This document shows, one piece after another, positions 29,901-36,463 of a stretch of 41,550 nucleotides of DNA. A model generated the notes under the pieces. It searched no databases. It was not told the origin of the DNA and saw nothing but the letters and a program-made list of their open reading frames with translations. The stretch covers positions 1-41,550 of IMG/VR virus record IMGVR_UViG_3300038954_000088, one strand, 5' to 3'. The position numbers were made by a program, and so were the translations under genes. The first letter of the stretch is position 1, and every line of letters begins with the position of its first letter. The stretch is from a virus.

Positions 29901-31517
29901 GACCGCCGCATCAGCCTCTCGGCGAGTCATGGAGAGGCCATCGGCGACGCTATCTAGCCATTCCGAGAGGGTCTGATGTTCCTCATTGATGTCCTGGGCA
30001 GTGAACAGGTAGTCTTCAAACTGCCGGGTGACAACGGGGATAACGCGGGAGGTGTCGCTGAACTCATTACTCAAGCCGGCCTGGCTGTTCCGGGCTTGTT
30101 CCGTGTCCTGACCGACTTGGATAAGCTTGCGGCCCAACAGCTCAAGCTGGCGCGTGTGCCGCCGATATTCCTCTCGCAGCTCTTGCAGCCTGCGCTCGTC
30201 TTCGGCCGTGAACTGGACCAGATCCCGCCCCGGCCCGAACCGCTGCCCGGATTGCGCGCGCTCCAGCTTCTTTTCCAGCCGGTCAATCTCATCGGCCGTT
30301 TCGCTGATGGCCGTCTGGACCTCAACCATAGCCTCCTGAATCCGAGACCGGCTGAGGGCATCAAAGTCCTCAATCAGCAGGGCAACGCGAGAGCTGAGGT
30401 TGGACGTTTCATCGTCGGCATCGCGAGCGCTCAGGGCGAACGCAGCTAGTGCGCCTGCGGCAATACCGATGGGGCCGGTGGCAACGCGCATGACGCGCCC
30501 GAGGCGGACTGTCGCAGTGGCCGCTGCAGCCGATGCGCCCTGCAGCGCCAGCTTGCGGCGTGTAAGCATCGCCACCCTGGCCGAGAGGACGACGACCTCT
30601 GCAGACGCCTGGATGAGCGAGAGCGTGAAGCGCGTGGCGATGATGCCGCTGACCACCTTGGCGACATTGCCCAGGCGTTCCAGCATCTGATTGAGCTGCC
30701 GCTGGCCTTCCTCGGTCTGAGCGAGCCAAGTCACGTACTCGGCAAGCGGGCCGATGAGGTCGCCGAATATCTGGTTGCGTACCCCCTTGGCTTGCTGGAT
30801 GAGCACCTGTAGCGAGTCGTTGAACTGGACGGTCGCCTGGACCGTCTCACGCGACATGATGCCGCCCGCACGACGCGCCTGCTCTCGGTACTGCTCGATG
30901 GCATCCGACCCTTCGCGGAGCAGCGTGACCATCCGAGCGCCTTCGGAGTCAAACAGCTTGAAGGCAATTCTGAGCGCTTCCTGCTCAGACTCAGCGTTCT
31001 TGATGCGGTCGGCGAAGATGCCAAGTAGCTCGGTCTGAGACTTCAGGGTTCCATCTGCGTTGCGGAGCTGCACCCCTAGCTCCTTGACGATGGTGTTGAG
31101 CTCGCCGGTATCGTTCGCCGCCTCACCCACGCGACGCGAGAAACGCTGCATCGCCATATCCAACGTCTGGCTGGTGATGCCCGCCGCCTGCTCGGCGGCA
31201 AAACGAAGCTCTTGCAATTCCTCGACGGTCAGTGAGACTGTCTTTGATACTTTGTCAAGCGCGTTCGCTTCCTGAGCAAACTTGCGGAACTCACGCCCCA
31301 CGCCGGCAATCGCCACGCCGCCAAGCGCCCCCAAAGTGGTCGCAAGGCCCCTGACCTTCCCGCGCGCACGCTCCAGGTCACGCTCGGCTTTCCAGAGTTC
31401 GCGCGAGACTTTGTTCAGTTCTCGCTTGGCGCTCCTGGAAATGCCCTTCATGTCGCGCTCGAATCCGGCGACATCCGCCGCCATATCGAGTACGAGCCTG
31501 CCGAGAGACTGAGACAC
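26991..31517 (-). CDS. Tail tape measure protein
   Basis: A 1508-residue protein starting MSQSLGRLVLDMAADVAGFERDM. It has the tape-measure plan: an N-terminal coiled coil (SAKRELNKVSRELWKAERDLERARGK), then VSLTVEELQELRFAAEQAAG and phage-tail motifs. A Gly/Ala-rich hydrophobic stretch lies at about residues 640-710 (GAIAGGILGGLIGGLF), and long helical segments fill the C-terminal half. It sets tail length (a length in this range predicts a tail well over 150 nm) and helps DNA enter the cell. It is the longest gene and follows the chaperone pair, as expected. Confidence 0.95.
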   Translation of the reverse strand: MSQSLGRLVLDMAADVAGFERDMKGISRSAKRELNKVSRELWKAERDLERARGKVRGLATTLGALGGVAIAGVGREFRKFAQEANALDKVSKTVSLTVEELQELRFAAEQAAGITSQTLDMAMQRFSRRVGEAANDTGELNTIVKELGVQLRNADGTLKSQTELLGIFADRIKNAESEQEALRIAFKLFDSEGARMVTLLREGSDAIEQYREQARRAGGIMSRETVQATVQFNDSLQVLIQQAKGVRNQIFGDLIGPLAEYVTWLAQTEEGQRQLNQMLERLGNVAKVVSGIIATRFTLSLIQASAEVVVLSARVAMLTRRKLALQGASAAAATATVRLGRVMRVATGPIGIAAGALAAFALSARDADDETSNLSSRVALLIEDFDALSRSRIQEAMVEVQTAISETADEIDRLEKKLERAQSGQRFGPGRDLVQFTAEDERRLQELREEYRRHTRQLELLGRKLIQVGQDTEQARNSQAGLSNEFSDTSRVIPVVTRQFEDYLFTAQDINEEHQTLSEWLDSVADGLSMTRREADAAVASFLNLANAVTQNTTGLPFFNALLGDQGGSFGGQDLGSNIARSVARGIISADSEGVFDALGRTLESHIIESVTGGFEETIDSLFGEDGDFAQALSDSVSLAAGAGLGAALGGGSEAASVGASLGTVAGQAAGSKFLASLGSAAGPLGAIAGGILGGLIGGLFDDSKNPRFDFGQVGPLLNRKSSVTPDFFDTALGEIAYGNTGLSDDQISQFVRGLQDFDRALATAIEGSGYGDAVREALESFTFISDEQGLSLDHMMEARLDAALRAVDGFVAELVKRGDTIEDQLQRLSDAFTIEREIFLGRGLGLPGADIPGAGVPGPGGPSPGNPAIPPKPGDDIAHSIQAFNAALQGTGDAADVTTPVLRQTLQIVEELSRPSETLAETFLRVRTIADSLDTAMALLGRSFDGTREQLIRFGDNLSQVFGDNVEALTGKLNRIFETFFSDEERFTVMAEQARQRATDLLTDIGLTVTEDMLTQGGFRQVFDDLFGTLSPENTALLVEAGNAIADLISAEERLAEVREDALQDAIDSREATREARRELSDFMDDIELSFLEAVSPARASLKRLVDRWAELEAQARELGATEQQLAMVRRAASAELARWISEMKLSTLQLAEDFFSAEQSFTSVGNAVAATAQNMRDTALRALGSIDEWLMRSQLDDVSPLTPAQRIGEAEQQFRDAFAAAMGGDFDALSELPSLADAFLGEAAGFFGTSTEQFRDIWDEVQAMMNQAADIEPPPEQLPPNAAQIDTLINTNSEFGQQIADLNEELTAWQLADQINALATAQEQTPAEIAAQLGFTDADMRQILSALGEDIPAGTEVSLRDHFNDVVSEIAEQNPLVAAIQESNLGIIDELEFMLGTLEVNLWAIGDVLVQILEQLGGTYEDFNPPWDEGVSTNSLSGEFVAPLSNTAQTTSNSHDFAEVKAELERISSHIERGNHDRRDGFGAVIREEQSTRRAIARKSETVRAV

Positions 31518-31876
31518 TAGACGTTACCTCTGCGGTTGTACTTGATTTCCGCGCCCGCCTTGCTGAAGGCGGCAATCATGCGATCAATGTCATGCTTGAC
31601 CGCGTGCTTCTTGTTTTGCTGTGCGTACCAGTCGGGCAGCACTAGATCGTGCGCTTCAGGCGCTTTGTGGCCCTTCTTGTTATTCGCCGAAATAAATGTG
31701 GACAGAAGGCGGCACACGGCAAACTCGACACGCCTGCCGCTATCCGGCTCGCGCGAGAGCCAGCTAGACCAGTAGGGAAGCTCCCACTCGGGAATCTCCG
31801 ACAGAACCCAGGAGAGGGGCCGACCAAGGCGGTCGGCGATCCTCATGCAGAGCCTGAGACCGTCGGAGTCAATCAG
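31517..31876 (-). CDS. Tail assembly chaperone extension (GT-like), made by -1 frameshift
   Basis: The open frame holding MRIADRLGRPLSWVLSEIPEWELPYWSSWL is typical of tail assembly protein T/DUF4035, the second half of lambda-type GT chaperones. The ATG at 31846 lacks an SD. Reading in the -1 frame from A-AAA-AAC (31882-31876) continues without a stop through LIDSDGLRLC into this ATG and on to 31517. The fused product would be about 259 residues. In the family, G and GT bind the tape measure and tail tube subunits during assembly. The tape measure start overlaps the end of this frame. Confidence 0.82.
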   Translation of the reverse strand: MIDSDGLRLCMRIADRLGRPLSWVLSEIPEWELPYWSSWLSREPDSGRRVEFAVCRLLSTFISANNKKGHKAPEAHDLVLPDWYAQQNKKHAVKHDIDRMIAAFSKAGAEIKYNRRGNV

Positions 31877-32295
31877 TTTTTTTCAGGCTCCCCCTCGTCC
31901 TGCTTCTTCAGCGCGGAACCCTCGGCGTAGAAAGCCTGGATGAATTCGTCGGGGACTTCCGCGTCGAATTCCTTTCGGCTTTCATACGCCCGGCTACCGT
32001 CCTTGTTGGCGAGATGAAGAAAGCAGAACAACGCCTGAAACTTGAACATGGCCCGCATCTGGTCTGGAGAAAGGCTCTGCCGAGCCTTTTCCTCAGCTTG
32101 CTCGACATCGCCTTCTGCCAGGCCTCGAACCGCATCGCCCGCCTGATCCAACAGGTCGGCAAACGCGTCCTTCAGCTCCAGCCCCTCGCCAGCGCTAAGC
32201 CTGCGAAAGTACACGTCGTCGATTTGACCCACCCCCGGAACTTCCAGGGGCAGGTGCTGGGCCTTGTTGTTGTTGAGATACTGACTAAGTTTCAT
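31873..32295 (-). CDS. Tail assembly chaperone (G-like)
   Basis: A 140-residue protein of the G type: MKLSQYLNNNKAQHLPLEVPGVG, then FRRLSAGEGLELKDAFADLL, and FQALFCFLHLANKDGSRAYES before the acidic tail KKQDEGEPEKN. It lies between the tail tube and tape measure genes. Its last codons are GAA-AAA-AAC-TGA, the slippery sequence from which a -1 shift yields the longer GT form. Most ribosomes stop here, giving more G than GT, as in lambda. Confidence 0.85.
   Translation of the reverse strand: MKLSQYLNNNKAQHLPLEVPGVGQIDDVYFRRLSAGEGLELKDAFADLLDQAGDAVRGLAEGDVEQAEEKARQSLSPDQMRAMFKFQALFCFLHLANKDGSRAYESRKEFDAEVPDEFIQAFYAEGSALKKQDEGEPEKN
31876..31882 (-). promoter_or_regulatory. Programmed -1 frameshift heptamer A AAA AAC
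   Basis: The heptamer A-AAA-AAC lies in the zero frame immediately before TGA. This is one of the most efficient -1 slippery sequences known in bacteria. After slipping, the frame joins the GT reading directly. No obvious stimulating hairpin was looked for in detail downstream; the seven-A run alone supports slippage. Confidence 0.8.
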
Positions 32296-32298
32296 GGT

Positions 32299-32763
32299 TT
32301 ACGTCGCAGCCGTGATAGTGATTGCACCGGAAATGCGCAGACTGACTGTCCCGCGCACCACGTCATTGGCGCTAAAGTCCTTCTGGAACGAACGGACGCC
32401 GGCATTGAAGTCCAGAGTCGTCCGGTCGGTTGGGAGGGTGAAATCGGACGTGTACGTAACATCCGTGTCTCCCTCCGAACAGGCAATGACAAAACGCTTA
32501 TTGTCACCGCCGACAAGAGCGTCCAGAGTCTGGTGGCTCTCGTCTTGCGGATCCCAATTCACGTTCATGCTGATGCTGCCGTTGTCCTTCAGCGCGGCCA
32601 GATACTCCATCGCCGTGGAGTCGAAATCGGTTACGTCGATCTCGCCAGCCTCACCACCAACACCGGAAAACCCGGTAACCTGACCGATTTTGCGGACTTC
32701 GTTGCCGCTATCGGTATCATCGAGAAGGAACAGCTCGGTTCCCTGCGTCTTCAGCTCTGCCAT
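32299..32763 (-). CDS. Major tail tube protein
   Basis: A 154-residue tail tube subunit: KTQGTELFLLDD, then VTGFSGVGGEAGEIDVTDFDSTAMEYLAALKDNGSISMNVNWDP and a terminal beta region (DVVRGTVSLRISGAITITA). The strand-rich body and length fit siphovirus tube proteins of the TTP type. Hexameric rings of it stack along the tape measure. A very good SD (GGAGG, eight bases upstream) suits high expression. A terminator hairpin lies just upstream of it, so its transcript must come from read-through. Confidence 0.88.
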   Translation of the reverse strand: MAELKTQGTELFLLDDTDSGNEVRKIGQVTGFSGVGGEAGEIDVTDFDSTAMEYLAALKDNGSISMNVNWDPQDESHQTLDALVGGDNKRFVIACSEGDTDVTYTSDFTLPTDRTTLDFNAGVRSFQKDFSANDVVRGTVSLRISGAITITAAT

Positions 32764-32790
32764 TGGAAGTACCTCCGTTTATCAGGCAAT

Positions 32791-32813
32791 AAAAAAGCCG
32801 CCCGGAGGCGGCT
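32791..32813 (-). terminator. Intrinsic terminator inside the late operon, before the tail tube gene
   Basis: On the minus strand AGCCGCC-TCCG-GGCGGCT forms a 7-bp stem with tetraloop followed by TTTTTTATT. This is a near-ideal terminator between the tail completion gene (ending 32839) and the tail tube gene (starting 32763). No promoter was seen after it, so tail genes depend on read-through or antitermination. Confidence 0.85.
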
Positions 32814-32838
32814 GCTTAAGCGACAATTGAACTTGTCT

Positions 32839-33192
32839 TTAGCGACTAACCCAAAGGGAGTAGTCGAATTGAATTCGGTATGACTTTGTGTCGGGGTCAA
32901 TCGGGTGAACGATTTTTACCGTTTGATGACCGTATTGGTCCATCTCGGTCCGCACGGCGCTTGCCAGGTCAAGCGCTTCTTGTTGGCTCCGCGCCCAACA
33001 GTCAATCTGCACACGGTCGTTATCAACGTTCGGCGATTCACCCAAGTAGTTCTCTGCGCCACTTGATGGCAAGAACCACGTCACGTATGGATAAGTTGGG
33101 CTGTCCCCGGCATCCCCGAACGGATATAGTCGTGTCCCCGCAATGGCATTGATCGCCGCGACGTTGAGCCATGCGTAGATATTCGGAATCAC
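32839..33192 (-). CDS. Tail completion/terminator protein (DUF3168-like)
   Basis: A 117-residue protein: MIPNIYAWLNVAAINAIAGTRLYPFG, then PYVTWFLPSSGAENYLGESPNVDNDRVQIDCWARS. The start, VQIDCWA and C-terminal YSLWVSR resemble the DUF3168 family, which caps the tail tube at the head end. Between the gp10-like gene and the tube gene it is in the standard place. The start overlaps the preceding stop. Confidence rests on both motif order and position. Confidence 0.82.
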   Translation of the reverse strand: MIPNIYAWLNVAAINAIAGTRLYPFGDAGDSPTYPYVTWFLPSSGAENYLGESPNVDNDRVQIDCWARSQQEALDLASAVRTEMDQYGHQTVKIVHPIDPDTKSYRIQFDYSLWVSR

Positions 33193-33644
33193 TTCTTAAG
33201 CCTTTTAGCAATTCGGTCAATGTCACGACTCAAGGCGCGCCGAAAAATTTCTATGGGCTTATTGCCCGCCTGATCAATCGCAGGGCGCAGGAACGGCTGT
33301 GCCCCCTGCTTTTCCGTCCCAAGCTCCACGAAATAGCCCCAATAGACCCGAGGGGCGTAGGTCACGAACACGCGGGCATAAAAGCCATCACGCTCCGGTT
33401 CTGGATCGCGCCGCCGCACGATGTTGTCCTTGAGGCGACCCACAATTGAATAAGCGCTTGAACCTGACCCTCTGCGGTGATTGCCCGGACCAAGACTAGA
33501 AGCATTATCCGATGCGTGGTCTTGCCACGGCTTGGCGGCCTTGAAAAGCGCTCGGTTTATGGGTCCGCCGCCTTGAGGGGAGACGTGCTCCGGGAACCGC
33601 CTCAGGTTATCTAACGCCTGCCGAAGCCCTTTGATTTCAGCCAT
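33189..33644 (-). CDS. HK97 gp10-like tail component
   Basis: A 151-residue protein: MAEIKGLRQALDNLRRFPEHV, a basic middle, then FVTYAPRVYWGYFVELGTEKQGAQPFLRPAIDQ, where the YxxFVExGT...PFLRPA pattern is the hallmark of HK97 gp10-like proteins. These help join tail and head or form the tail terminator ring. It ends in a basic helix (DIDRIAKRLKK). Overlaps with both neighbours keep the standard order. Confidence 0.9.
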   Translation of the reverse strand: MAEIKGLRQALDNLRRFPEHVSPQGGGPINRALFKAAKPWQDHASDNASSLGPGNHRRGSGSSAYSIVGRLKDNIVRRRDPEPERDGFYARVFVTYAPRVYWGYFVELGTEKQGAQPFLRPAIDQAGNKPIEIFRRALSRDIDRIAKRLKK

Positions 33645-33987
33645 CGGTCATACCCCGCTTGGCCTTAATCTTTATTCGGCGCTTGCGTGTCTCGTCATAC
33701 TGCGGCGGCTCTAACTCCCAATTCTCACCCTCGAATAAAATCCGGTCTTTAGCGGTGATCGCAAAATCGGCCCGCAGCTCGAACTCAACCTCAACCTCGC
33801 TGTTGCGCGCGGCCGCCGCTTGCTGCTCACGAGAGGTCAGGGGTCTCACAGCGGCGGGTATGTCCACCATGCCGCTCTTGTTTGACCAAGAACGAGTTTT
33901 GACGCCAGTATTTGGGTCGGTCGTTTCCACGTATTCCTGGACCGTGATGCGGTGGCGCATCTGTCCGGGTTTGCTCAGTGGTGCCAT
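33637..33987 (-). CDS. Head closure protein (head-tail adaptor)
   Basis: A 116-residue protein beginning MAPLSKPGQMRHRITVQEYVET, with TRSWSNKSGMVDIPAAVRPLTSRE and FAITAKDRILFEGENWELEP. This is the SPP1 gp16/HK97 gp9 type, a small beta-barrel that closes the head after packaging. It overlaps the gp10-like gene by eight bases and the sulfotransferase-like gene by thirteen. In most relatives it directly follows the connector gene; here three enzyme genes come between them. Confidence 0.88.
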   Translation of the reverse strand: MAPLSKPGQMRHRITVQEYVETTDPNTGVKTRSWSNKSGMVDIPAAVRPLTSREQQAAAARNSEVEVEFELRADFAITAKDRILFEGENWELEPPQYDETRKRRIKIKAKRGMTDG

Positions 33988-34565
33988 AACGTCGGGTCCA
34001 CGAAGTCATCGGCAATCGCCGGGTCGAAGGTCAGGCCGCACGCGTCAAATGCGCGCTCAAGGCTGCTGTAGTCGCCTTTAACCACCTCATCGGTAAACAC
34101 GTCCACACCACCGAGATTGTCCCGCACGTAGTCCATTGCCTCGACGTGCGGCTGAATCGCAGCCGTACGCGTGAGCATCCCCGAGCTTTGGCCTGACCGT
34201 TCAATGGCTTTAAGGTTGCGCCGAACGCAGATAAAACGTGGGTCAAATTCGTGCCAAAGCGGGTAGTACATTGCAGAGTGCTTCACTAGCCAAGGTCCGC
34301 CGGTGTAGCCATAGCGCTTAATCAGACCAACCGCTTCCGCTTTCCAGCCAGCCGCCTGCGGCGCTAGAATGCCTCTATGGACAATGCGCCCCACTTTTTT
34401 GATTATTGCTTCCTTAAAAGGAAGCGACTCAAAATAGCCTTTCGCGTTATGGCGGTCACCCTGCTTGTAAGGACCAACCCATACGCCATGCTTGGCAAAG
34501 ATCCCGGCGGTCATGCTTGACCCGCTACGGGGTAGCGAAATGATAATTATCGGGCTGTCGACCAT
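33975..34565 (-). CDS. Sulfotransferase-like protein
   Basis: A 196-residue protein starting MVDSPIIIISLPRSGSSMTAGIFAKHG. SLPRSGSSMTAG is the 5'-phosphosulfate loop of sulfotransferases, which binds PAPS. NAKGYFESLPFKEAI and a later PRFICVRRNLKAIERS (3'-phosphate site, where CVRRN is expected to be R-x-P or similar) support the fold. It would transfer sulfate to a sugar or protein. It sits in a three-gene enzyme set in the head-joining module. The start sits where the frame leaves the overlap with the neighbouring gene. Confidence 0.8.
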   Translation of the reverse strand: MVDSPIIIISLPRSGSSMTAGIFAKHGVWVGPYKQGDRHNAKGYFESLPFKEAIIKKVGRIVHRGILAPQAAGWKAEAVGLIKRYGYTGGPWLVKHSAMYYPLWHEFDPRFICVRRNLKAIERSGQSSGMLTRTAAIQPHVEAMDYVRDNLGGVDVFTDEVVKGDYSSLERAFDACGLTFDPAIADDFVDPTLWHH

Positions 34566-35053
34566 CCTGTCTCGTGCGGCCTCGGTTTTCCGTGGTAGCA
34601 AATGACCGACGCGCCTTCTGGTGCGCCGCCGTTGCAGTGAACCTTGTAGCTGACGACCTTGCCGGGGTGATCGTCCTGCCAGAATCGGTATCCACTCCAC
34701 ACATCGCGCAAAAACTCGCCATCGCCCCGGTAGCGGCGCATCCATTCTTCGGGTTGCTTGATCCACTCGCGCCAAGCGTGATCAGCGGCGTCGGCGGTGA
34801 CGTACATGAAACCCGACTGTGCAAGCTGTGGCCGGTAGAAGTCCCGAAGCAGTGTTAGTTCGGACGCCTGCGGGATGTCGCCGATTATGATGGTGTCGAG
34901 GTCTGCATACAGGAAATCGACGCCCAACTCGAACAGCGCCATCTTTGCCCACCAGCCCGGCCAGCGAGAGTCGGCAATGGCGGTGAAACCAAGCCGCTCG
35001 ACATACTCCCAGGTATAGACCGGGCTAGGTCGCCACGCGGTCAGACAAAGCAT
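34547..35053 (-). CDS. Glycosyltransferase-like protein
   Basis: A 168-residue protein: GWWAKMALFELGVDFLYADLDTIIIGDI contains the DxD pattern (ADLDT) of GT-A type glycosyltransferases. GKVVSYKVHCN and VICYHGKPRPHE match the C-terminal part of phage GT-like proteins, where the HG/PRP region closes the active site. It probably transfers a sugar from a nucleotide donor; the acceptor is unknown. It overlaps the genes on both sides by 19 or more bases, so the three enzyme genes are co-translated. Confidence 0.72.
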   Translation of the reverse strand: MLCLTAWRPSPVYTWEYVERLGFTAIADSRWPGWWAKMALFELGVDFLYADLDTIIIGDIPQASELTLLRDFYRPQLAQSGFMYVTADAADHAWREWIKQPEEWMRRYRGDGEFLRDVWSGYRFWQDDHPGKVVSYKVHCNGGAPEGASVICYHGKPRPHETGWSTAR

Positions 35054-35603
35054 CTTCTAGCGGCATCTGTGGGAAGCAATCAACCGCCGTCTCACGCGAT
35101 GCGTTGATAATCTCGGCGTCGGTCTCGGCGGCGTAATGCCGAAGCCAGCCAACCCACTGGCGGAAATTGTCAGCAGTCGGATTGGGAAAGCCCTTGTGCT
35201 CGCCATGCCAATGGCTTCCCTGCATGTCATAACCCAACAAAATCACGCTGCCAGCGCCGAAGTGATCAATCGCCAATCGCAGCGCCTGATAGCCCGAGTT
35301 GCCTCCGGTTCGCTCAGGCTTCCAGCGATTCAGGCCATATTTGCTTTCTGCCTTTTGATGATGGCACCAAAACTCACCCCTACACCGGCTACTTGCGTCT
35401 TCGAAATATCGGTCCCACCATCGAAGGTCGCAGGCATACAGAACATCAGCCCAAGGCGCAAGCTGATATGTATTGTTGATCGCAATCGCCCTACGTCTTT
35501 CGCCATCTCGCCAGTTGCGCACCATATCTGCATCGGATTGGCACATAGACGGCCCGGAGGCCATGACGCAGAATGTCAGACGCCCAGAACTCGGTGCGGC
35601 CAC
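35025..35603 (-). CDS. DUF115/MptE-like protein (surface glycan-type)
   Basis: A 192-residue protein. TFCVMASGPSMCQSDADM is the GPS-type opening; INNTYQLAPWADVLYACDLRWWDRY and GGNSGYQALRLAIDHFGAGSVILLGYDMQ follow. This pattern is shared by phage and bacterial DUF115/Maf-like proteins, linked to sialic or pseudaminic acid transfer. The start is a GTG (MAAPSSG) with no good SD; coupling to the connector gene, which it overlaps by 28 bases, probably allows translation. It opens the enzyme cassette. Confidence 0.7.
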   Translation of the reverse strand: MAAPSSGRLTFCVMASGPSMCQSDADMVRNWRDGERRRAIAINNTYQLAPWADVLYACDLRWWDRYFEDASSRCRGEFWCHHQKAESKYGLNRWKPERTGGNSGYQALRLAIDHFGAGSVILLGYDMQGSHWHGEHKGFPNPTADNFRQWVGWLRHYAAETDAEIINASRETAVDCFPQMPLEDALSDRVAT

Positions 35604-36193
35604 AGCAAGGACTCAAATGCAAACTGCACTTTGTGCGGCTCATCACCAATGACGACCGCCTCTCTGTTTTCGTACATGTGCCCGACCAAGAGCAAAATTG
35701 CGTTCTTCACCGCTGCCGGTACATTGGCACGGTAGTCTGTGGGAGATTGCGACGTGTCAGGCTCATACCCGGCCCGAAAGGTGATCGTCACGTCACCAAG
35801 GTGGCCCCTGGCATCGGGCCACGATTCGCCGTAGTCAGGGACCAAAACAGACTCAGACTCCGTGAACTGCGTCGAGAAATCAGCAAATGTTTGCTGGTTA
35901 CTGTTGGAGTCAACGTAGCTGATTGACTCGACCGAAAGCGCGGGATTCCTCGGCAGCACAAGACGCTCAGCGCTGCCCGGAAACTGATTGAACCTCCACT
36001 CAAACTCGGTCTCGATAATCGTCCGCTGCATGAATGACTCTGCATGTTCGCGGGCGGCCTGAATCGCGCGCTCAAGAAAAGAGTCGTCGGGGTGCGTTTC
36101 AGGGCTACCCGTTGCGACAAGGCGGCAATGGTCCCGCGCCACGGCAACGGTGACCGGCTCAACCGGAGGCTTTGTCGCTACGCTTACGGCCAC
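35576..36193 (-). CDS. Head-tail connector (gp6/phiE125 gp8-like)
   Basis: A 205-residue protein: VAVARDHCRLVATGSPETHPDDSFLERAIQAAREHAESFMQRTI, then FNQFPGSAERLVLPRNPALSVESISYVD and a helical end (VPAAVKNAILLLVGHMYENREAV). This matches HK97 gp6-like connectors, a ring beneath the portal. The length is normal. It follows the small basic protein after the capsid gene and precedes the enzyme cassette. Confidence 0.88.
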   Translation of the reverse strand: MAVSVATKPPVEPVTVAVARDHCRLVATGSPETHPDDSFLERAIQAAREHAESFMQRTIIETEFEWRFNQFPGSAERLVLPRNPALSVESISYVDSNSNQQTFADFSTQFTESESVLVPDYGESWPDARGHLGDVTITFRAGYEPDTSQSPTDYRANVPAAVKNAILLLVGHMYENREAVVIGDEPHKVQFAFESLLWPHRVLGV

Positions 36194-36416
36194 GGCCGGC
36201 TCCCTTTTTGGTCTTCGGCTTGCGCTTCACGACCTTGGTTTCGTATTCCTGCGCCGGCGGCTCCTCCGGCTGCTGACGCACGGTCTTAGTCTGCACCGGG
36301 TCGTCTTCGGCCAAGCCGATAGAGCGCAAGTGCTGGCCGTGCTTGTTGTTAGGAATCGGGTCGCCCTTCTGGACGTTCCCGAGTACCGTTGATTGAAAGT
36401 TCTTCGTTGCTCGCAT
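36159..36416 (-). CDS. Small basic protein after the capsid gene (85 aa)
   Basis: MRATKNFQSTVLGNVQKGDPIPNN followed by a very basic end (KVVKRKPKTKKGAGRGRKRSDKASG). Small genes between the capsid and connector genes are frequent and of unknown role. Its ATG lies immediately after the stable hairpin at 36425-36447 and has no SD, so its translation may be low. The basic tail could contact DNA or RNA. Confidence 0.55.
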   Translation of the reverse strand: MRATKNFQSTVLGNVQKGDPIPNNKHGQHLRSIGLAEDDPVQTKTVRQQPEEPPAQEYETKVVKRKPKTKKGAGRGRKRSDKASG

Positions 36417-36424
36417 AATAGAAA

Positions 36425-36447
36425 GCCGGGAGGTTGACCCTCCCGGC
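36425..36447 (-). terminator. Stable hairpin after the capsid gene (terminator or stabiliser)
   Basis: GCCGGGAGG and CCTCCCGGC form a perfect 9-bp stem with a five-base loop. On the minus strand it is followed by TTTCTATT, a weak U-tract. It starts 17 bases after the capsid stop codon. It could limit read-through and protect the capsid mRNA end. Confidence 0.6.
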
Positions 36448-36463
36448 CCCGTTAGGCGGGTTA

